The notes under the pieces were generated by a model, which saw only the letters and a list, made by a program, of their open reading frames with translations, ran no database searches and was not told the DNA's origin. This document shows positions 53,303 through 63,371 of a DNA stretch of 64,000 nt, in pieces. The translations under genes were made by a program, and so were the position numbers. The DNA is from Paenibacillus thermotolerans (GTDB lineage Bacteria > Bacillota > Bacilli > Paenibacillales > YIM-B00363), in contig NZ_JAQZSG010000008.1 of the NCBI RefSeq assembly GCF_028745515.1, positions 62,001-126,000 on the forward strand. The letters run 5' to 3'. Position 1 is the first letter of the stretch. Every line of letters begins with the position of its first letter.

Positions 53303-56257
53303 ATGCGGTCTCAAACGATAGCGGTCAAAGTGCTGAAAACAAGCCTTCTTTTCTTTATACTGAGCAGCTTTGTCTTAACCCCTGCAGGATTGGGGCCGAG
53401 CGCGGACGCATCCGGCAAGCTGGCCGATAAATATAAAGATGCGCTCAAGCTGAAGCCGGTCGATTTTTCAGCCTTTAGCGAAGCGCAGCTGCCGATGTAC
53501 GCAAACGTAGTTCAGAAGCAGATGGACGAAGGTGTCGCCGATGTGAAGGGCACCCGCGTCGAAATTTCTTCCGCCGCATACAGCGCCTTCGGTTCGCTGG
53601 CGAACGCGGCGCCGGAGCTGAAATCCGGAATCGGAGATAAAGCTCAAGAGGTATTGCTTTGGCAAGAGGATGTAGATTGGATCGAATGGCCGGTCGAAGT
53701 GCCGGAGGACGGTTTTTACAACATAGAGCTGACTTATTATCCGATTGAGGGAAAGCGATCTTCAATCGACAGAGCGTTAAAAATCGATAATCAGTTTCCG
53801 TTCAACGAGGCTCAGCGGCTTGCCTTTTACCGCATGTGGGCAGATAAGGCGGAGCCCGTGCTGAACAGCAAGGGAGACCACATTCGTCCGAAGCAGGTCG
53901 AGGTCCCGCGCTGGGAGACGGTCAGGCTGGTTGACAATGAGGGAAAGCACCCGGAGCCCTTCCGGTTTTATATGACGAAAGGAAAGCATACGCTGCGCAT
54001 GGAGACGCTGAAGGAGCCGGTCGCAATCGAGAAGCTGGCGCTTGTGTCTCCGGAGGATCCTCCTTCTTATGAACAAGTGAAGCAGGCGTATGCGGACAAC
54101 GGTTACAAGGAAACGAAGGACCGTTTCGTAAAAATTCAAGCGGAGAAAGCGTGGTACAAAACCGACCCGACGATTCGCAGGGAGTCCGGCTCGGATCCGC
54201 TCGTGGAGCCGGCGGCCGGCGGAAATTTGATCCTGAACGTGATCGGCGATTACCGCTGGCGAAAGGGCGGCCAGTACATAACCTGGAAGCTGGACGTGCC
54301 TGAGGACGGGCTGTACAAGATCGCCTTCAAGGTAGGACAGTGGTGGGGCGACGGCTTGCCGGGCTACCGCAAAATCGAGCTGGACGGCAAAGTTCCGTTC
54401 AAGGAGCTGGAACAATATTCGTTCCGCTACGACAGGGATTATTATATCGAAACGCTCGGCAACAAGAACGAGCACTACCTGTTTTATTTGACGAAGGGCG
54501 AGCACACGCTCAAAATGACGGCGCAGCTCGGACCGTACACCGACGTGATTCAATCGCTGTCGGACACGATCTTCCAGATTTCAAAGGTAAACCGCGACAT
54601 CATCAAGGTTACCGGCACGAAGCCGGACTTGAACTTCCGATATGAGCTGGAAAAACGCATTCCGACGATCATCGGGGATTTGGATCAAATCATTGAGGGC
54701 TTGTCCTTCCAGATCGAAGAGCTGCGGGATATTGCCGGCAAATCGCCTGCGATCGTGGAAAGCCTTAAGATGATTCGGGATCAGTATCGGCAAATGAGAG
54801 AAAACCCCGACAAAATTCCGGTCATGCTGGAAGACATCACGAACACGCAAGGACAGCTCGGCAACTGGATGCTCAGCTTGAAGGAAACGCCGCTCGTCAT
54901 GGATTATATTGTCGTCGCGTCACCGGATGAAAGAATGCCGCGTGCGATGTCGAATTTATTCCAGCGCATGTGGTCGATGACGCAAAACTTCATCACATCG
55001 TTCTACAAGGATTACGACAGTGTCGGCGACAACTTCGGCGGAACCGGCGAAAACAAGGTCATCGACGTCTGGGTCGGCAACGGCCGCGAGTGGGCGGAGC
55101 TGCTGAAGGATTTGGCGGACGAGGACTTCACGCCGGAGACGGGCATATACGTCAACGTCAATACGATTCCGGCCGGACAGCTTGCCGTCGGCTCGGCCAA
55201 TACGCTGCTGCTGGCAGCGAGCTCGGGCAGGGCGCCGGACGTAGCGACGAGCGCGGCGTCGACGCTGCCGGTCGAGTTCTCGATTCGCGGAGCGGTAGCG
55301 GACCTGAGCAAGTTCCCGGACTTCGACGAAGTGGCGAAGCAGTTTCTGCCGGGGTCTTTGATCCCGTTCCAATACAACGGCGGCGTATACGCGCTTCCGG
55401 AAACGCAGGACTTCAACCTGCTGCTGTATCGCAAAGACATTTTGAGCGAATTGAATTTGGGTATCCCCGAAACGTGGGAGGATTTCTATAAGATGCTCCC
55501 GATCCTGCAGCGAAACGGCATGAACGCTTGGGTTCCCGCAGTGATCGATCCGTTCCTGTACCAGCACGGCGGCAGCTTCTATTCCGACGATCTTACCGAA
55601 ACGGGATTGAATACGCCGGAAGCGTACGCCGCGTTCAAGGAATGGACGGACTTGTATACAAACTACCGGCTGCCGATTCAGGCGGACTTCTTTAACCGGA
55701 TGCGCTCCGGCGAAATGCCGATCGGACTCGGCGGCTATCAAATGTACGTCCTGCTCGCAACCGCCGCTCCCGAGCTGGCGGGCCGCTGGGGCATCGCTCC
55801 GGCGCCGGGCATTCGCAAGGAAGACGGAACGGTCGACCGGACCGCCGGCGGCGCGGTAACCGGCACGGTTATTTTTAATGATTCCGATAAGAAGGAAGAA
55901 TCGTGGCAATTCGTCAAATGGTGGATGAGCAAGGAAACGCAGCTTCGCTTCGGCCAGGAGCTGGAGTCGCTGCTCGGCGTCGAGGCAAGATGGAATTCCG
56001 CGAATATCGAAGCGTTCGAGGAGTTACCGTGGTCCAAGGAAGATTTGGCTACCTTTAAGGAGCAGTGGAAATGGTACCGCGAGCAGCCCGTCGTTCCCGG
56101 CGGATATTTTACGGCCAGACATATTGCCAATGCGTGGAACCGCGTTGTTTTATCCGCCGTTAATCCGAGGGAATCGCTTGAACAAGCGGTAAAGGACATT
56201 AATAAAGAGCTGAGGGCCAAACAGGAAGAGTTCGGCTTCAAGGTTTCCACCGAATAA
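53303..56257 (+). CDS. 984-residue secreted solute-binding protein with N-terminal beta-sandwich modules
   Basis: Roughly twice the length of a normal sugar-binding protein. ATG at 53303 after GGGGGTGGAGAAAAT. Residues 1-38 are a signal peptide without lipobox cysteine (SSFVLTPAGLGPSADA), so it is secreted or N-terminally anchored. Two similar modules follow (about 100-245 and 285-425), each with V-P-E-D-G-(F/L)-Y-(N/K)-I, a RALKIDNQ.PF or RKIELDGKVPF strand and a FYMTKGKHTLRME or FYLTKGEHTLKMT strand, as in carbohydrate-binding jelly-roll domains. A helical linker (about 440-530) leads to the solute-binding domain (about 560-984: QFLPGSLIPFQYNGGVYALP, WQFVKWWMSKETQLRFGQEL). It probably holds polymeric glycan near the permeases (inference). 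Confidence 0.85.
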   Translation: MRSQTIAVKVLKTSLLFFILSSFVLTPAGLGPSADASGKLADKYKDALKLKPVDFSAFSEAQLPMYANVVQKQMDEGVADVKGTRVEISSAAYSAFGSLANAAPELKSGIGDKAQEVLLWQEDVDWIEWPVEVPEDGFYNIELTYYPIEGKRSSIDRALKIDNQFPFNEAQRLAFYRMWADKAEPVLNSKGDHIRPKQVEVPRWETVRLVDNEGKHPEPFRFYMTKGKHTLRMETLKEPVAIEKLALVSPEDPPSYEQVKQAYADNGYKETKDRFVKIQAEKAWYKTDPTIRRESGSDPLVEPAAGGNLILNVIGDYRWRKGGQYITWKLDVPEDGLYKIAFKVGQWWGDGLPGYRKIELDGKVPFKELEQYSFRYDRDYYIETLGNKNEHYLFYLTKGEHTLKMTAQLGPYTDVIQSLSDTIFQISKVNRDIIKVTGTKPDLNFRYELEKRIPTIIGDLDQIIEGLSFQIEELRDIAGKSPAIVESLKMIRDQYRQMRENPDKIPVMLEDITNTQGQLGNWMLSLKETPLVMDYIVVASPDERMPRAMSNLFQRMWSMTQNFITSFYKDYDSVGDNFGGTGENKVIDVWVGNGREWAELLKDLADEDFTPETGIYVNVNTIPAGQLAVGSANTLLLAASSGRAPDVATSAASTLPVEFSIRGAVADLSKFPDFDEVAKQFLPGSLIPFQYNGGVYALPETQDFNLLLYRKDILSELNLGIPETWEDFYKMLPILQRNGMNAWVPAVIDPFLYQHGGSFYSDDLTETGLNTPEAYAAFKEWTDLYTNYRLPIQADFFNRMRSGEMPIGLGGYQMYVLLATAAPELAGRWGIAPAPGIRKEDGTVDRTAGGAVTGTVIFNDSDKKEESWQFVKWWMSKETQLRFGQELESLLGVEARWNSANIEAFEELPWSKEDLATFKEQWKWYREQPVVPGGYFTARHIANAWNRVVLSAVNPRESLEQAVKDINKELRAKQEEFGFKVSTE

Positions 56258-56284
56258 TCAGTACATGGAAGGGACGGATCTTCG

Positions 56285-57229
56285 ATGGCGGAACAAACGG
56301 CGGCAATCGGCCGCCCGGCTATTCACAAGAAAAGGAGCGCGAGACTCGTTTCCCATTGGAAAGAGCATAAAATCAAATATTTTATGCTCGCCCCCTTTCT
56401 AATATTGCTAGCTGTATTTGTCATCATTCCGGTCGTATGGTCGATGGGCCTCAGCTTGACCTACTACAACATGCTGCAGCCGCCGAAATGGGTCGGACTG
56501 ACAAACTACAAGCTCCTGTTTCTTGAGGACGACATATTTTTGACTTCGATTAAAAATACGATGGCTTTCGCGGTCGTTACCGGACCGATCGGCTATTTGA
56601 TGTCGTTCTTCTTCGCTTGGATCATCAACTCCTTGCGTTTCAGCAACGCGTTCGCTTTGGCGTTCTATGCGCCTTCGATTACGAGCGCCGTCGCGCTGAG
56701 CGTCGTCTGGATGTACATCTTCTCCGGCGACCGGTACGGCATGATCAATAAAGTGCTGATCGATATGGGGATGATGGAACGGCCGATCATATGGCTGCAA
56801 AACCCGAACACGATGCTGTACGTCGTCATCTTCGTATCGCTGTGGATGAGCATGGGCTCCGGCTTCCTCGTGTTCCTCGCCGGCTTGCGCAACGTCCCGA
56901 CCGATCTGTACGAAGCGGGAGCGATCGACGGCATCAAGAGCAAAATCCAAGAGATGTGGATGATTACGCTGCCGATGATGAAGCCGCAGCTGCTGTTCGG
57001 CGCGGTCATGGCGATCGTCGGCTCGTTCGCCGTGTTTGACGTCGCGGCCGTGCTAACCGGGATGCCGAGCGCCAACTACGCGGCCCATACGATCGTCGCG
57101 CATCTGTACGATTACGCATTTATCCGTTTCGACTTAGGCTATTCTTCGGCGATCGCCGTTGTGTTGTTCTTGTTTACATTCGTCCTGGGGCGCATCTGCA
57201 TGCGCATGCTGTCCTCCAAGGACGAGTAG
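56285..57229 (+). CDS. Sugar ABC transporter permease (MalF type), first pair of right operon
   Basis: A 314-residue permease with six hydrophobic segments (first about 36-58, MLAPFLILLAVFVIIPVVWS). The EAA loop reads LYEAGAIDGIKSKIQEMWM, almost the same as in the partial permease at 1-355, its paralogue. The ATG at 56285 follows GGAAGGGACGGATCTTCG. It lies 27 bases after the giant binding protein and 15 before the next permease. Confidence 0.94.
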   Translation: MAEQTAAIGRPAIHKKRSARLVSHWKEHKIKYFMLAPFLILLAVFVIIPVVWSMGLSLTYYNMLQPPKWVGLTNYKLLFLEDDIFLTSIKNTMAFAVVTGPIGYLMSFFFAWIINSLRFSNAFALAFYAPSITSAVALSVVWMYIFSGDRYGMINKVLIDMGMMERPIIWLQNPNTMLYVVIFVSLWMSMGSGFLVFLAGLRNVPTDLYEAGAIDGIKSKIQEMWMITLPMMKPQLLFGAVMAIVGSFAVFDVAAVLTGMPSANYAAHTIVAHLYDYAFIRFDLGYSSAIAVVLFLFTFVLGRICMRMLSSKDE

Positions 57230-57244
57230 CGAGGGGGGAGAAAG

Positions 57245-58147
57245 ATGCAGGCAACCGGCAAAAAATTGTTCCGGCAGACGGGGAGACCGGCTCTACTTAG
57301 AAGCTCGTGGTGGAAACGGGTCACCGTCAGCAAAGTGGCTTTATATACGATGATGATCGCGCTCGTATCGTTCACCTCCATGCCGATCATCTACGTCATC
57401 TCGACGGCATTCAAGCCGCTTGACGAGCTGTTCTTATATCCTCCGCGGTTTTTCGTCATGAAGCCGACGCTCAAAAACTTCAACGATCTGCTGATCGCGA
57501 CCGACTCCATGCTCGTTCCGTTCACGCGGTACTTGTTCAACAGCGTATTTACAACGGTTCTTATCGTCGCGGGGAGCGTCGTCATTTGCTCCATGGGCGC
57601 ATTCATCGTGTCGAAGTTCAAGCTTCCGGGGATGGACGTCATTTTCGCCATCGTTATTTCCGCGCTTATGTTTGCGCCGCAGGTTACGGCGATTCCGACG
57701 TACTTCGTCATTTCGAGCCTCGGCATCATCAATACGTATTGGGCTCTCATATTGCCCAAGCTTGCCGTCCCTTATAACTTCTTTCTCATGAAGCAGTTTA
57801 TCGATCAGATCCCCGACCAGGTGCTGGAAGCGGCCAAAGTGGACGGCGCGAACGAATGGACTACGTTCTGGAGATTGATCATGCCGATCGTGAAGCCGGC
57901 TTGGATGACGGTCGTCATCTTCTCGTTCATCGGCAACTGGAACGATTTCTTCACGCCGCTGATCTATACGACGAGCGAAGCGATGAAGACACTTCCGCTG
58001 GCGATGGCGGGCGTATCCAACGGGGTGGTCGGCCGAATGGGCGCGGCCGCCGCAGGCTCCTTCCTGACGATTATGCCGACGATCATTCTATTTGTCATCG
58101 TACAGCGTCAAGTCATGGATACGATGGCGCACTCGGGTATCAAATAA
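57245..58147 (+). CDS. Carbohydrate ABC transporter permease (MalG type), first pair of right operon
   Basis: A 300-residue permease. EAA loop VLEAAKVDGANEWTTFWRLI, C-terminus TMAHSGIK identical to the paralogue at 355-1266, and shared FKPLDELFLYPPRF and ALILPKLAVPYNFFLMKQFI-like segments. Start at 57245 after GCGAGGGGGGAGAAAG, a very strong ribosome site. The beta-propeller gene follows after 27 bases. Confidence 0.94.
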   Translation: MQATGKKLFRQTGRPALLRSSWWKRVTVSKVALYTMMIALVSFTSMPIIYVISTAFKPLDELFLYPPRFFVMKPTLKNFNDLLIATDSMLVPFTRYLFNSVFTTVLIVAGSVVICSMGAFIVSKFKLPGMDVIFAIVISALMFAPQVTAIPTYFVISSLGIINTYWALILPKLAVPYNFFLMKQFIDQIPDQVLEAAKVDGANEWTTFWRLIMPIVKPAWMTVVIFSFIGNWNDFFTPLIYTTSEAMKTLPLAMAGVSNGVVGRMGAAAAGSFLTIMPTIILFVIVQRQVMDTMAHSGIK

Positions 58148-58174
58148 ACGAAAGTCGGTTGAGGGGGGGATAAG

Positions 58175-60220
58175 GTGAGAAAGCTGCGCATGTGGTTCAG
58201 AGTTCCTGTAATTGCGGTTATGATCGCGTGGATGTGCTCGTCGGCCGCGCTTGCTGCTCCGGCGGACGGTTACGTTATTGAAAAGGCCGGTTACCGGATT
58301 CCGATCCCGCTCGGTTATTCGGTGGAGCGGGTGCTGGCCAGCGACTATCAGCACGGGGCTTTAAAGACGCCGGAAGATTTGTTTATAGACAAAAAAGACA
58401 ATTTGTATATCGTCGATACCGGCAACGACCGAATCGTGAAGATGGACAAATTCGGCAATATTTTGAAGGTGTTCGGCAAGGGCGAAAACGACGTCGAGTT
58501 TTACGGTCCCAGAGGCATCTTCGTGGAAGATGACGGCGATCTGTATGTCGCCGACACGGGAAACTCCAAAATCGTGCACCTTTCGGCGGAGGGAGAACTG
58601 ATCGAGGAGTTCGTCGCGCCGGAATCGGAATTGATAGACAAAGATTTTCCGTTCACGCCGACGAAGCTTGTGCTCGACCGCGGCGGAAATATGTACGTCC
58701 AGAGCGGAAACGATTATCACGGGCTGATGGTCATCGACGGCCATAACACGTTCCAAGGATATATCGCCCCGAACAAGCTGCCCTTCAACCTGAAGGATTG
58801 GATTCTCCGGACGTACGCGACGAAGGAGCAGCGGGAAGCGCTCGGAAAAATCGTGCCTCCGAACCATCGCAACGTGACGATCGATTTGGAGAACGGTTAT
58901 TTGTACACGGCGATCGAAAATACGAAACAAGACGAAATCAAGAGATTTAACTTTCTTGGCATCAACACGTATCCGAGCTGGCATTACGGTGAAATCTCCT
59001 TCCGAAGAGGAATTTTGACGACCGGCAACATCGTCGATTTGGCGATCGACAAGAACGGAATCATTACGGCCGTCGACTCGAATCACCGAAAGGTGTACCA
59101 GTTCGATCAAGAAGGCAACAACCTGCTTGTGTTCGGCGGCAACGGCGATCAGACCGGATTTTTCCAAGAACCGGTCAGCGTTGCGGTCGATTCCGAAGGG
59201 CTCGTCTATGTGCTTGACCGGCTGAGAGGCCAAATCCAGGTGTTCCGCGCGAACGATTTTACGGAGCTCGTTCATGTCGGCAGCCGGTTATTTCATGAAG
59301 GGCGCTATGAAGAAGCTTTGAAGCCTTGGAACGAAGTGCTCGCCATCAACAGCAACTACAACCTGGCGCACCGCGGCGTAGGCAAAGCGCTTTACAAAGA
59401 AGGACAATGGCTCGAAGCGATGAAGCAGTTCCGGCTCGGCGAGGATACGTCCAACTACTCCAAAGCGTTCAAAGAATACAGGCACGATGTGCTGCGCCAT
59501 CAATTCGGCTGGGTCGTTCTCATTGCGACCGTTATTCTCGTTGCGCTCTACTTTACGATCGTGAAGCTTCATCAATATTCAAAAAGGCTTGAGTTTGCTT
59601 CCCACGGCCGGCCGCAAATCGAGAATGTGGTGCTTACGCTGTTTTCCCCAAGGGAAGCGTTCAGCCGGATTCAGAGCAATCCTTCGCTAATTGCTGCAGC
59701 CGTTCTCATTGCCGCCTTTATCGGGGCGAGATTTTTCGAAATTTACGTGACCAGCTTTCACTTTGCATACACGCGTCCCGAATTCGCCAATTTGGTGGAA
59801 GAAACGGCGAAGCTGCTCGTGCCGTTCTTCGCATGGGTCGTGTCGGCCTGGTCGATTACTTCGATCATGGACGGGGAATCGAAGCCGAAGCAAATATTGG
59901 TCGCATCTTCGTTCGCCATGCTCCCCTACATTATCGGGACCGTCTCAAAGACGTTGATGAGCAACATCCTGACGCACGACGAGCTCGGTCTATGGAATGC
60001 GATCAGCACCGGCGTATATTGGTGGATGGCGCTCATGCTGTTCTTCATGATCATGTCCATGAACGATTACACGGCCGGACGGACGATCTGGGTCATCGTC
60101 GTCACGATCTTTACGATGATTGCGCTGCTGGCGATCGGCATTCTGTTCTATGTGCTGGTCGGACACGTGATCAGCTTCTTCAGGGAGCTGTTCCTGGAGC
60201 TGTATATTCGAAGCTACTAA
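58175..60220 (+). CDS. Secreted NHL beta-propeller / TPR protein with Yip1-like membrane domain (second copy)
   Basis: A 681-residue paralogue of 1317-3419. GTG start at 58175 after GAGGGGGGATAAG. Signal peptide 1-28 (AWMCSSAALAAPADG); NHL blades about 55-355 (LYIVDTGNDRIVKM, LYVADTGNSKIVHL, LVYVLDRLRGQIQVF); TPR-like pair about 365-425 (GSRLFHEGRYEEALKPWNEV, VGKALYKEGQWLEAMKQFRL); a transmembrane helix near 445-462; then a Yip1-like domain with about five helices (490-681: NVVLTLFSPREAFSRIQ, SIMDGESKPKQILVASSFAM). The soluble part should face outside and the rest span the membrane. Finding the same rare architecture in the same place in both operons argues for a dedicated role in this transporter type. 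Confidence 0.85.
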   Translation: MRKLRMWFRVPVIAVMIAWMCSSAALAAPADGYVIEKAGYRIPIPLGYSVERVLASDYQHGALKTPEDLFIDKKDNLYIVDTGNDRIVKMDKFGNILKVFGKGENDVEFYGPRGIFVEDDGDLYVADTGNSKIVHLSAEGELIEEFVAPESELIDKDFPFTPTKLVLDRGGNMYVQSGNDYHGLMVIDGHNTFQGYIAPNKLPFNLKDWILRTYATKEQREALGKIVPPNHRNVTIDLENGYLYTAIENTKQDEIKRFNFLGINTYPSWHYGEISFRRGILTTGNIVDLAIDKNGIITAVDSNHRKVYQFDQEGNNLLVFGGNGDQTGFFQEPVSVAVDSEGLVYVLDRLRGQIQVFRANDFTELVHVGSRLFHEGRYEEALKPWNEVLAINSNYNLAHRGVGKALYKEGQWLEAMKQFRLGEDTSNYSKAFKEYRHDVLRHQFGWVVLIATVILVALYFTIVKLHQYSKRLEFASHGRPQIENVVLTLFSPREAFSRIQSNPSLIAAAVLIAAFIGARFFEIYVTSFHFAYTRPEFANLVEETAKLLVPFFAWVVSAWSITSIMDGESKPKQILVASSFAMLPYIIGTVSKTLMSNILTHDELGLWNAISTGVYWWMALMLFFMIMSMNDYTAGRTIWVIVVTIFTMIALLAIGILFYVLVGHVISFFRELFLELYIRSY

Positions 60221-60238
60221 AAAGGGGGGAGACGAACG

Positions 60239-62464
60239 ATGAAGCGCCATTTACCGCGTATTATCGCCTGGGTTTTTGTCTTGGCATTCGGCATTTATGC
60301 TTTCTATCATCTGGAACGGTTCGAAATCGAAAAAGGGACATTGGGCAACGGCCAAACGCAAGAGGACGTGCAGTACCCTCAAGAGACGATCGACAGGCTG
60401 AAAAATTTGGATCAATACTCGCTGGCAGCCGAAACGGACCGTCTTGGCCTGTATATCGAACCGGCTACCTCATCCGTCGCGGTGAAGGATAAGCAAACGG
60501 GCGCCCTCTGGATGTCCGCCTCGAATATACCGGATGAAGTGATCGGCGGCAGCCAGCTGCTTCGAAACAGCGTAAAGGCGCCGGTGAATTTTACGTACAC
60601 CGATTTTTCCAGGCCGATCCATGAGATTATTTCGTCCAACTCGATTTCTTCCGTACCGAAATTGCAATATGAAGACATTGCGGACGGAAAAAGGGTCATC
60701 TACTCGTTCGAGAAGCTCGGCATCGAGTTTGCAGTCGAATATACGCTGAAAGACGACCTGCTGGATGTGTTTATTCCGGCGTCGCGCATTAAGGAAAAGA
60801 CGCAAAACTTGCTCGTCTCCGTCGAACCGCTGCCGAACCTCGGCGCTGCCTCGGACGAGGATGACGGGTATATGTTTTTCCCGGACGGAAGCGGTTCGAT
60901 CGCATACTTCAAAGAGGTCCACCCGCAATATTTGACGAAATATTCCGCGATGGTATACGGCTCGGAAGACATCTTTAAAAATACGAACCAGCCTCCGGAG
61001 AACGCTTACCTGCCCGTCTTCGGCGTTCACAAGAACGGGGACGGATACGTAGCTTATGTCGCCGAAGGGGAATACGAGGCGAAAATCAATTACTATCCGA
61101 GCGGATATACGATTAACGTAAACCGGATTTCAAGCGAATTTACGTACCGGCGCATGTATGACGCGGCGGTAAGGCGCGGGGAATTCGTGAACCGCGTCGA
61201 AGAGAAGATGACCGCGAACGACCACCGGCTGCAATACGTGTTTCTGCCGAAGGAATCGGCCGATTATTCGGGAATGGCGAACAAGTACCGCGAATATTTG
61301 GTCGAAAGCGGCAAGCTGCACAAAAAAATCGGCGATGCGAAGGAAATACCGGCGGCCGTCGATTTGTTTATGGGCATTGAAGAGAAGCGCGTTCTCGGAG
61401 ACCGGTTTATAAAAGCGACCACGTACGAGCAGGCAAAGCAATTTATTAAGGACATGAAGGATCAAGGCGTACAATCGTTGAGCATTTCCTTAGTCGGCTG
61501 GATGCACAACGGCGTCGACGATTTGCCGGACGACCATCGTGCGGCGGCAGAGCTCGGCGGCGCAGCGAAGCTGAAGGAGCTGACGAAGTTCGCGAAGGAT
61601 AACGGCGTCGAGCTGTATTTGAATTACAACAACGCCATGGGCTTCGGCGAAAACCTCCGGCTGACGAAGACGTTGGACGTGATGAAAACGCCGAGCCGCA
61701 TGCCGCTTGAAAATGTGTTCATTGAAATGCTGATGCTCAATGCCGCGAGGGCAAAGGAGAAATTCGACGGCGGGGCCGCCGAGACGATTGCAGGTTACGG
61801 GCCTTCGGGGATCGACTTTGCGGCTTACGGTGAAATGGCGGTAGCCGACTACAACGAGTGGCACCCGCTGACCCGCGAAGGCACGGTCCGAACGTGGCTT
61901 GACATGATGCAGGAGTCGCGGGAGCAGAACGGCAAGGTTGCAGTAAGAGGCGGCAATCAGTACGTGCTTTCGATCGCGGACCGGATCTTGGACATTCCGC
62001 TGAGGGATACGGGATACATGTATGCCGACGAAGCGGTGCCGTTCTTCCAGATGGTCGTGCACGGATACGTTCCGTACAGCGGGGACATTCCGTTAAACAT
62101 TCATTACAATCAGCGGGAGCTGTTCCTGAAATGGGTGGAATACGGAAGCATGCCTTACTATTTCTTGACCAGAAACAACCCGGAGGAGTTCCGCTTTACG
62201 CATTACGACGATTTGTTCAGCTCCACGATGAAGCAATGGTCTCCGGTGCTGGTCGAGCAATACAAACAAATCAACGAAAAATTGGGCCATACATGGGGCC
62301 TAACGATTACAGGACATAAGATTTTGCAGCGGAACGTATACGAAACGACGTACGAGGACGGAACGAAAGTGATTGTCAATTATAATACGACGGCGTATTC
62401 GAGCGGCGCATTGACGGTGAACGGCATGGATTACGCCGTGATTCAAGGAGGGAACGCACAGTGA
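60239..62464 (+). CDS. DUF5696-type membrane-anchored extracytoplasmic protein (second copy)
   Basis: A 741-residue paralogue of 3416-5725. ATG at 60239 after AAAAAGGGGGGAGACGAACG. N-terminal anchor helix (about 8-24, IAWVFVLAFGIYAFYHL). The beta-rich part has VAVKDKQTGALWMSA and GYMFFPDGSGSIAYF, matching GHFIVTDKRTGYEWKS and GYLLLPDGPGALVEF in the first copy. The barrel-like part has GVQSLSISLVGWMHNGVDDL and GVELYLNYNNAMGFG. It ends RNVYETTYEDGTKVIVNYN. Acidic and aromatic residues in these loops would suit glycan contact, but I cannot name catalytic residues. It overlaps the next permease by four bases. Confidence 0.8.
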   Translation: MKRHLPRIIAWVFVLAFGIYAFYHLERFEIEKGTLGNGQTQEDVQYPQETIDRLKNLDQYSLAAETDRLGLYIEPATSSVAVKDKQTGALWMSASNIPDEVIGGSQLLRNSVKAPVNFTYTDFSRPIHEIISSNSISSVPKLQYEDIADGKRVIYSFEKLGIEFAVEYTLKDDLLDVFIPASRIKEKTQNLLVSVEPLPNLGAASDEDDGYMFFPDGSGSIAYFKEVHPQYLTKYSAMVYGSEDIFKNTNQPPENAYLPVFGVHKNGDGYVAYVAEGEYEAKINYYPSGYTINVNRISSEFTYRRMYDAAVRRGEFVNRVEEKMTANDHRLQYVFLPKESADYSGMANKYREYLVESGKLHKKIGDAKEIPAAVDLFMGIEEKRVLGDRFIKATTYEQAKQFIKDMKDQGVQSLSISLVGWMHNGVDDLPDDHRAAAELGGAAKLKELTKFAKDNGVELYLNYNNAMGFGENLRLTKTLDVMKTPSRMPLENVFIEMLMLNAARAKEKFDGGAAETIAGYGPSGIDFAAYGEMAVADYNEWHPLTREGTVRTWLDMMQESREQNGKVAVRGGNQYVLSIADRILDIPLRDTGYMYADEAVPFFQMVVHGYVPYSGDIPLNIHYNQRELFLKWVEYGSMPYYFLTRNNPEEFRFTHYDDLFSSTMKQWSPVLVEQYKQINEKLGHTWGLTITGHKILQRNVYETTYEDGTKVIVNYNTTAYSSGALTVNGMDYAVIQGGNAQ

Positions 62465-63351
62465 AAATAGGACTCGAAAGACGGAAAATGTGGAGCGGAT
62501 ATTTTTTCATTTCACCGTGGTTCCTCGGCTTTCTCGCTTTCCTCGTGTACCCGCTCGCCAAATCGCTGTACATGAGCTTTAACGAGCTGAAAAGCGTTTC
62601 GGGCATGGAGATGCAGTTTGTCGGATGGGATAACTACTTGCGGGCGTTTTTGAAGGATATTTATTTTATCCCTCTCTTTTATAACTCCGTTACGAGCGCC
62701 ATCGTGGAAATTCCGCTCATTCTCGTATTTTCGTTCTTTATCGCCACCTTGCTGAACCAGCAGGTGAAAGGGCGGGCGTTCTTCCGCGCCGCGTTCTTCC
62801 TGCCGGTTATTATCGGCTCCGGCTTCGTCATGAACGAGCTGCTGGGTCAAGGGATCAGCGCGCTGTCTACGGCTGCTCCGGATCCGACGCAGCAAAATTC
62901 CGGTGTGCAGAACGGCCTCTCGATTCCGATGGAAATCGCGGTTTACTTGCCGCCGGATTTGTTTGAAACGCTGACGGACATTATGGATAAGCTGACGCTC
63001 GTGTTTTGGAAGACGGGGATTCAAATCCTGATCTTCCTTGCGGGACTTCAGGGGATCTCGGAATCGCTGTACGAGTCCGCCCGCGTAGACGGCGCGACGC
63101 CTTGGGAGATGTTCTGGAAGATCACCTTTCCGCTAATGACGCCGGTGCTGCTGCTGAACAGCATCTTTACGCTCGTCGATTCGTTCACGGAGATGCGAAA
63201 CCAAGTGATGCTGTATATTAAACAGGTTGCTTTCACGAACATCGAAATGGGCTATGCCGCAGCGCTCGGGTGGATTTACTTCCTGTTTATTTTCTTGATC
63301 ATCGTCGTTATTTTTGCGGCGACACGCAAAAAAATTTATTACGCCAGCTAA
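62461..63351 (+). CDS. Sugar ABC transporter permease (MalF type), second pair of right operon
   Basis: A 296-residue permease, paralogue of 5743-6603. GTG start at 62461 overlapping the previous stop and preceded by AAGGAGGGAACGCACA. First helix MWSGYFFISPWFLGFLAFLV; EAA loop SARVDGATPWEMFWKITFP. It shares the AFFLPVIIGSGFV-like helix and a hydrophilic loop between helices with the paralogue. The partner permease begins 20 bases later. Confidence 0.94.
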   Translation: MKIGLERRKMWSGYFFISPWFLGFLAFLVYPLAKSLYMSFNELKSVSGMEMQFVGWDNYLRAFLKDIYFIPLFYNSVTSAIVEIPLILVFSFFIATLLNQQVKGRAFFRAAFFLPVIIGSGFVMNELLGQGISALSTAAPDPTQQNSGVQNGLSIPMEIAVYLPPDLFETLTDIMDKLTLVFWKTGIQILIFLAGLQGISESLYESARVDGATPWEMFWKITFPLMTPVLLLNSIFTLVDSFTEMRNQVMLYIKQVAFTNIEMGYAAALGWIYFLFIFLIIVVIFAATRKKIYYAS

Positions 63352-63371
63352 AGCGGAAGGGGGGTTACGGC

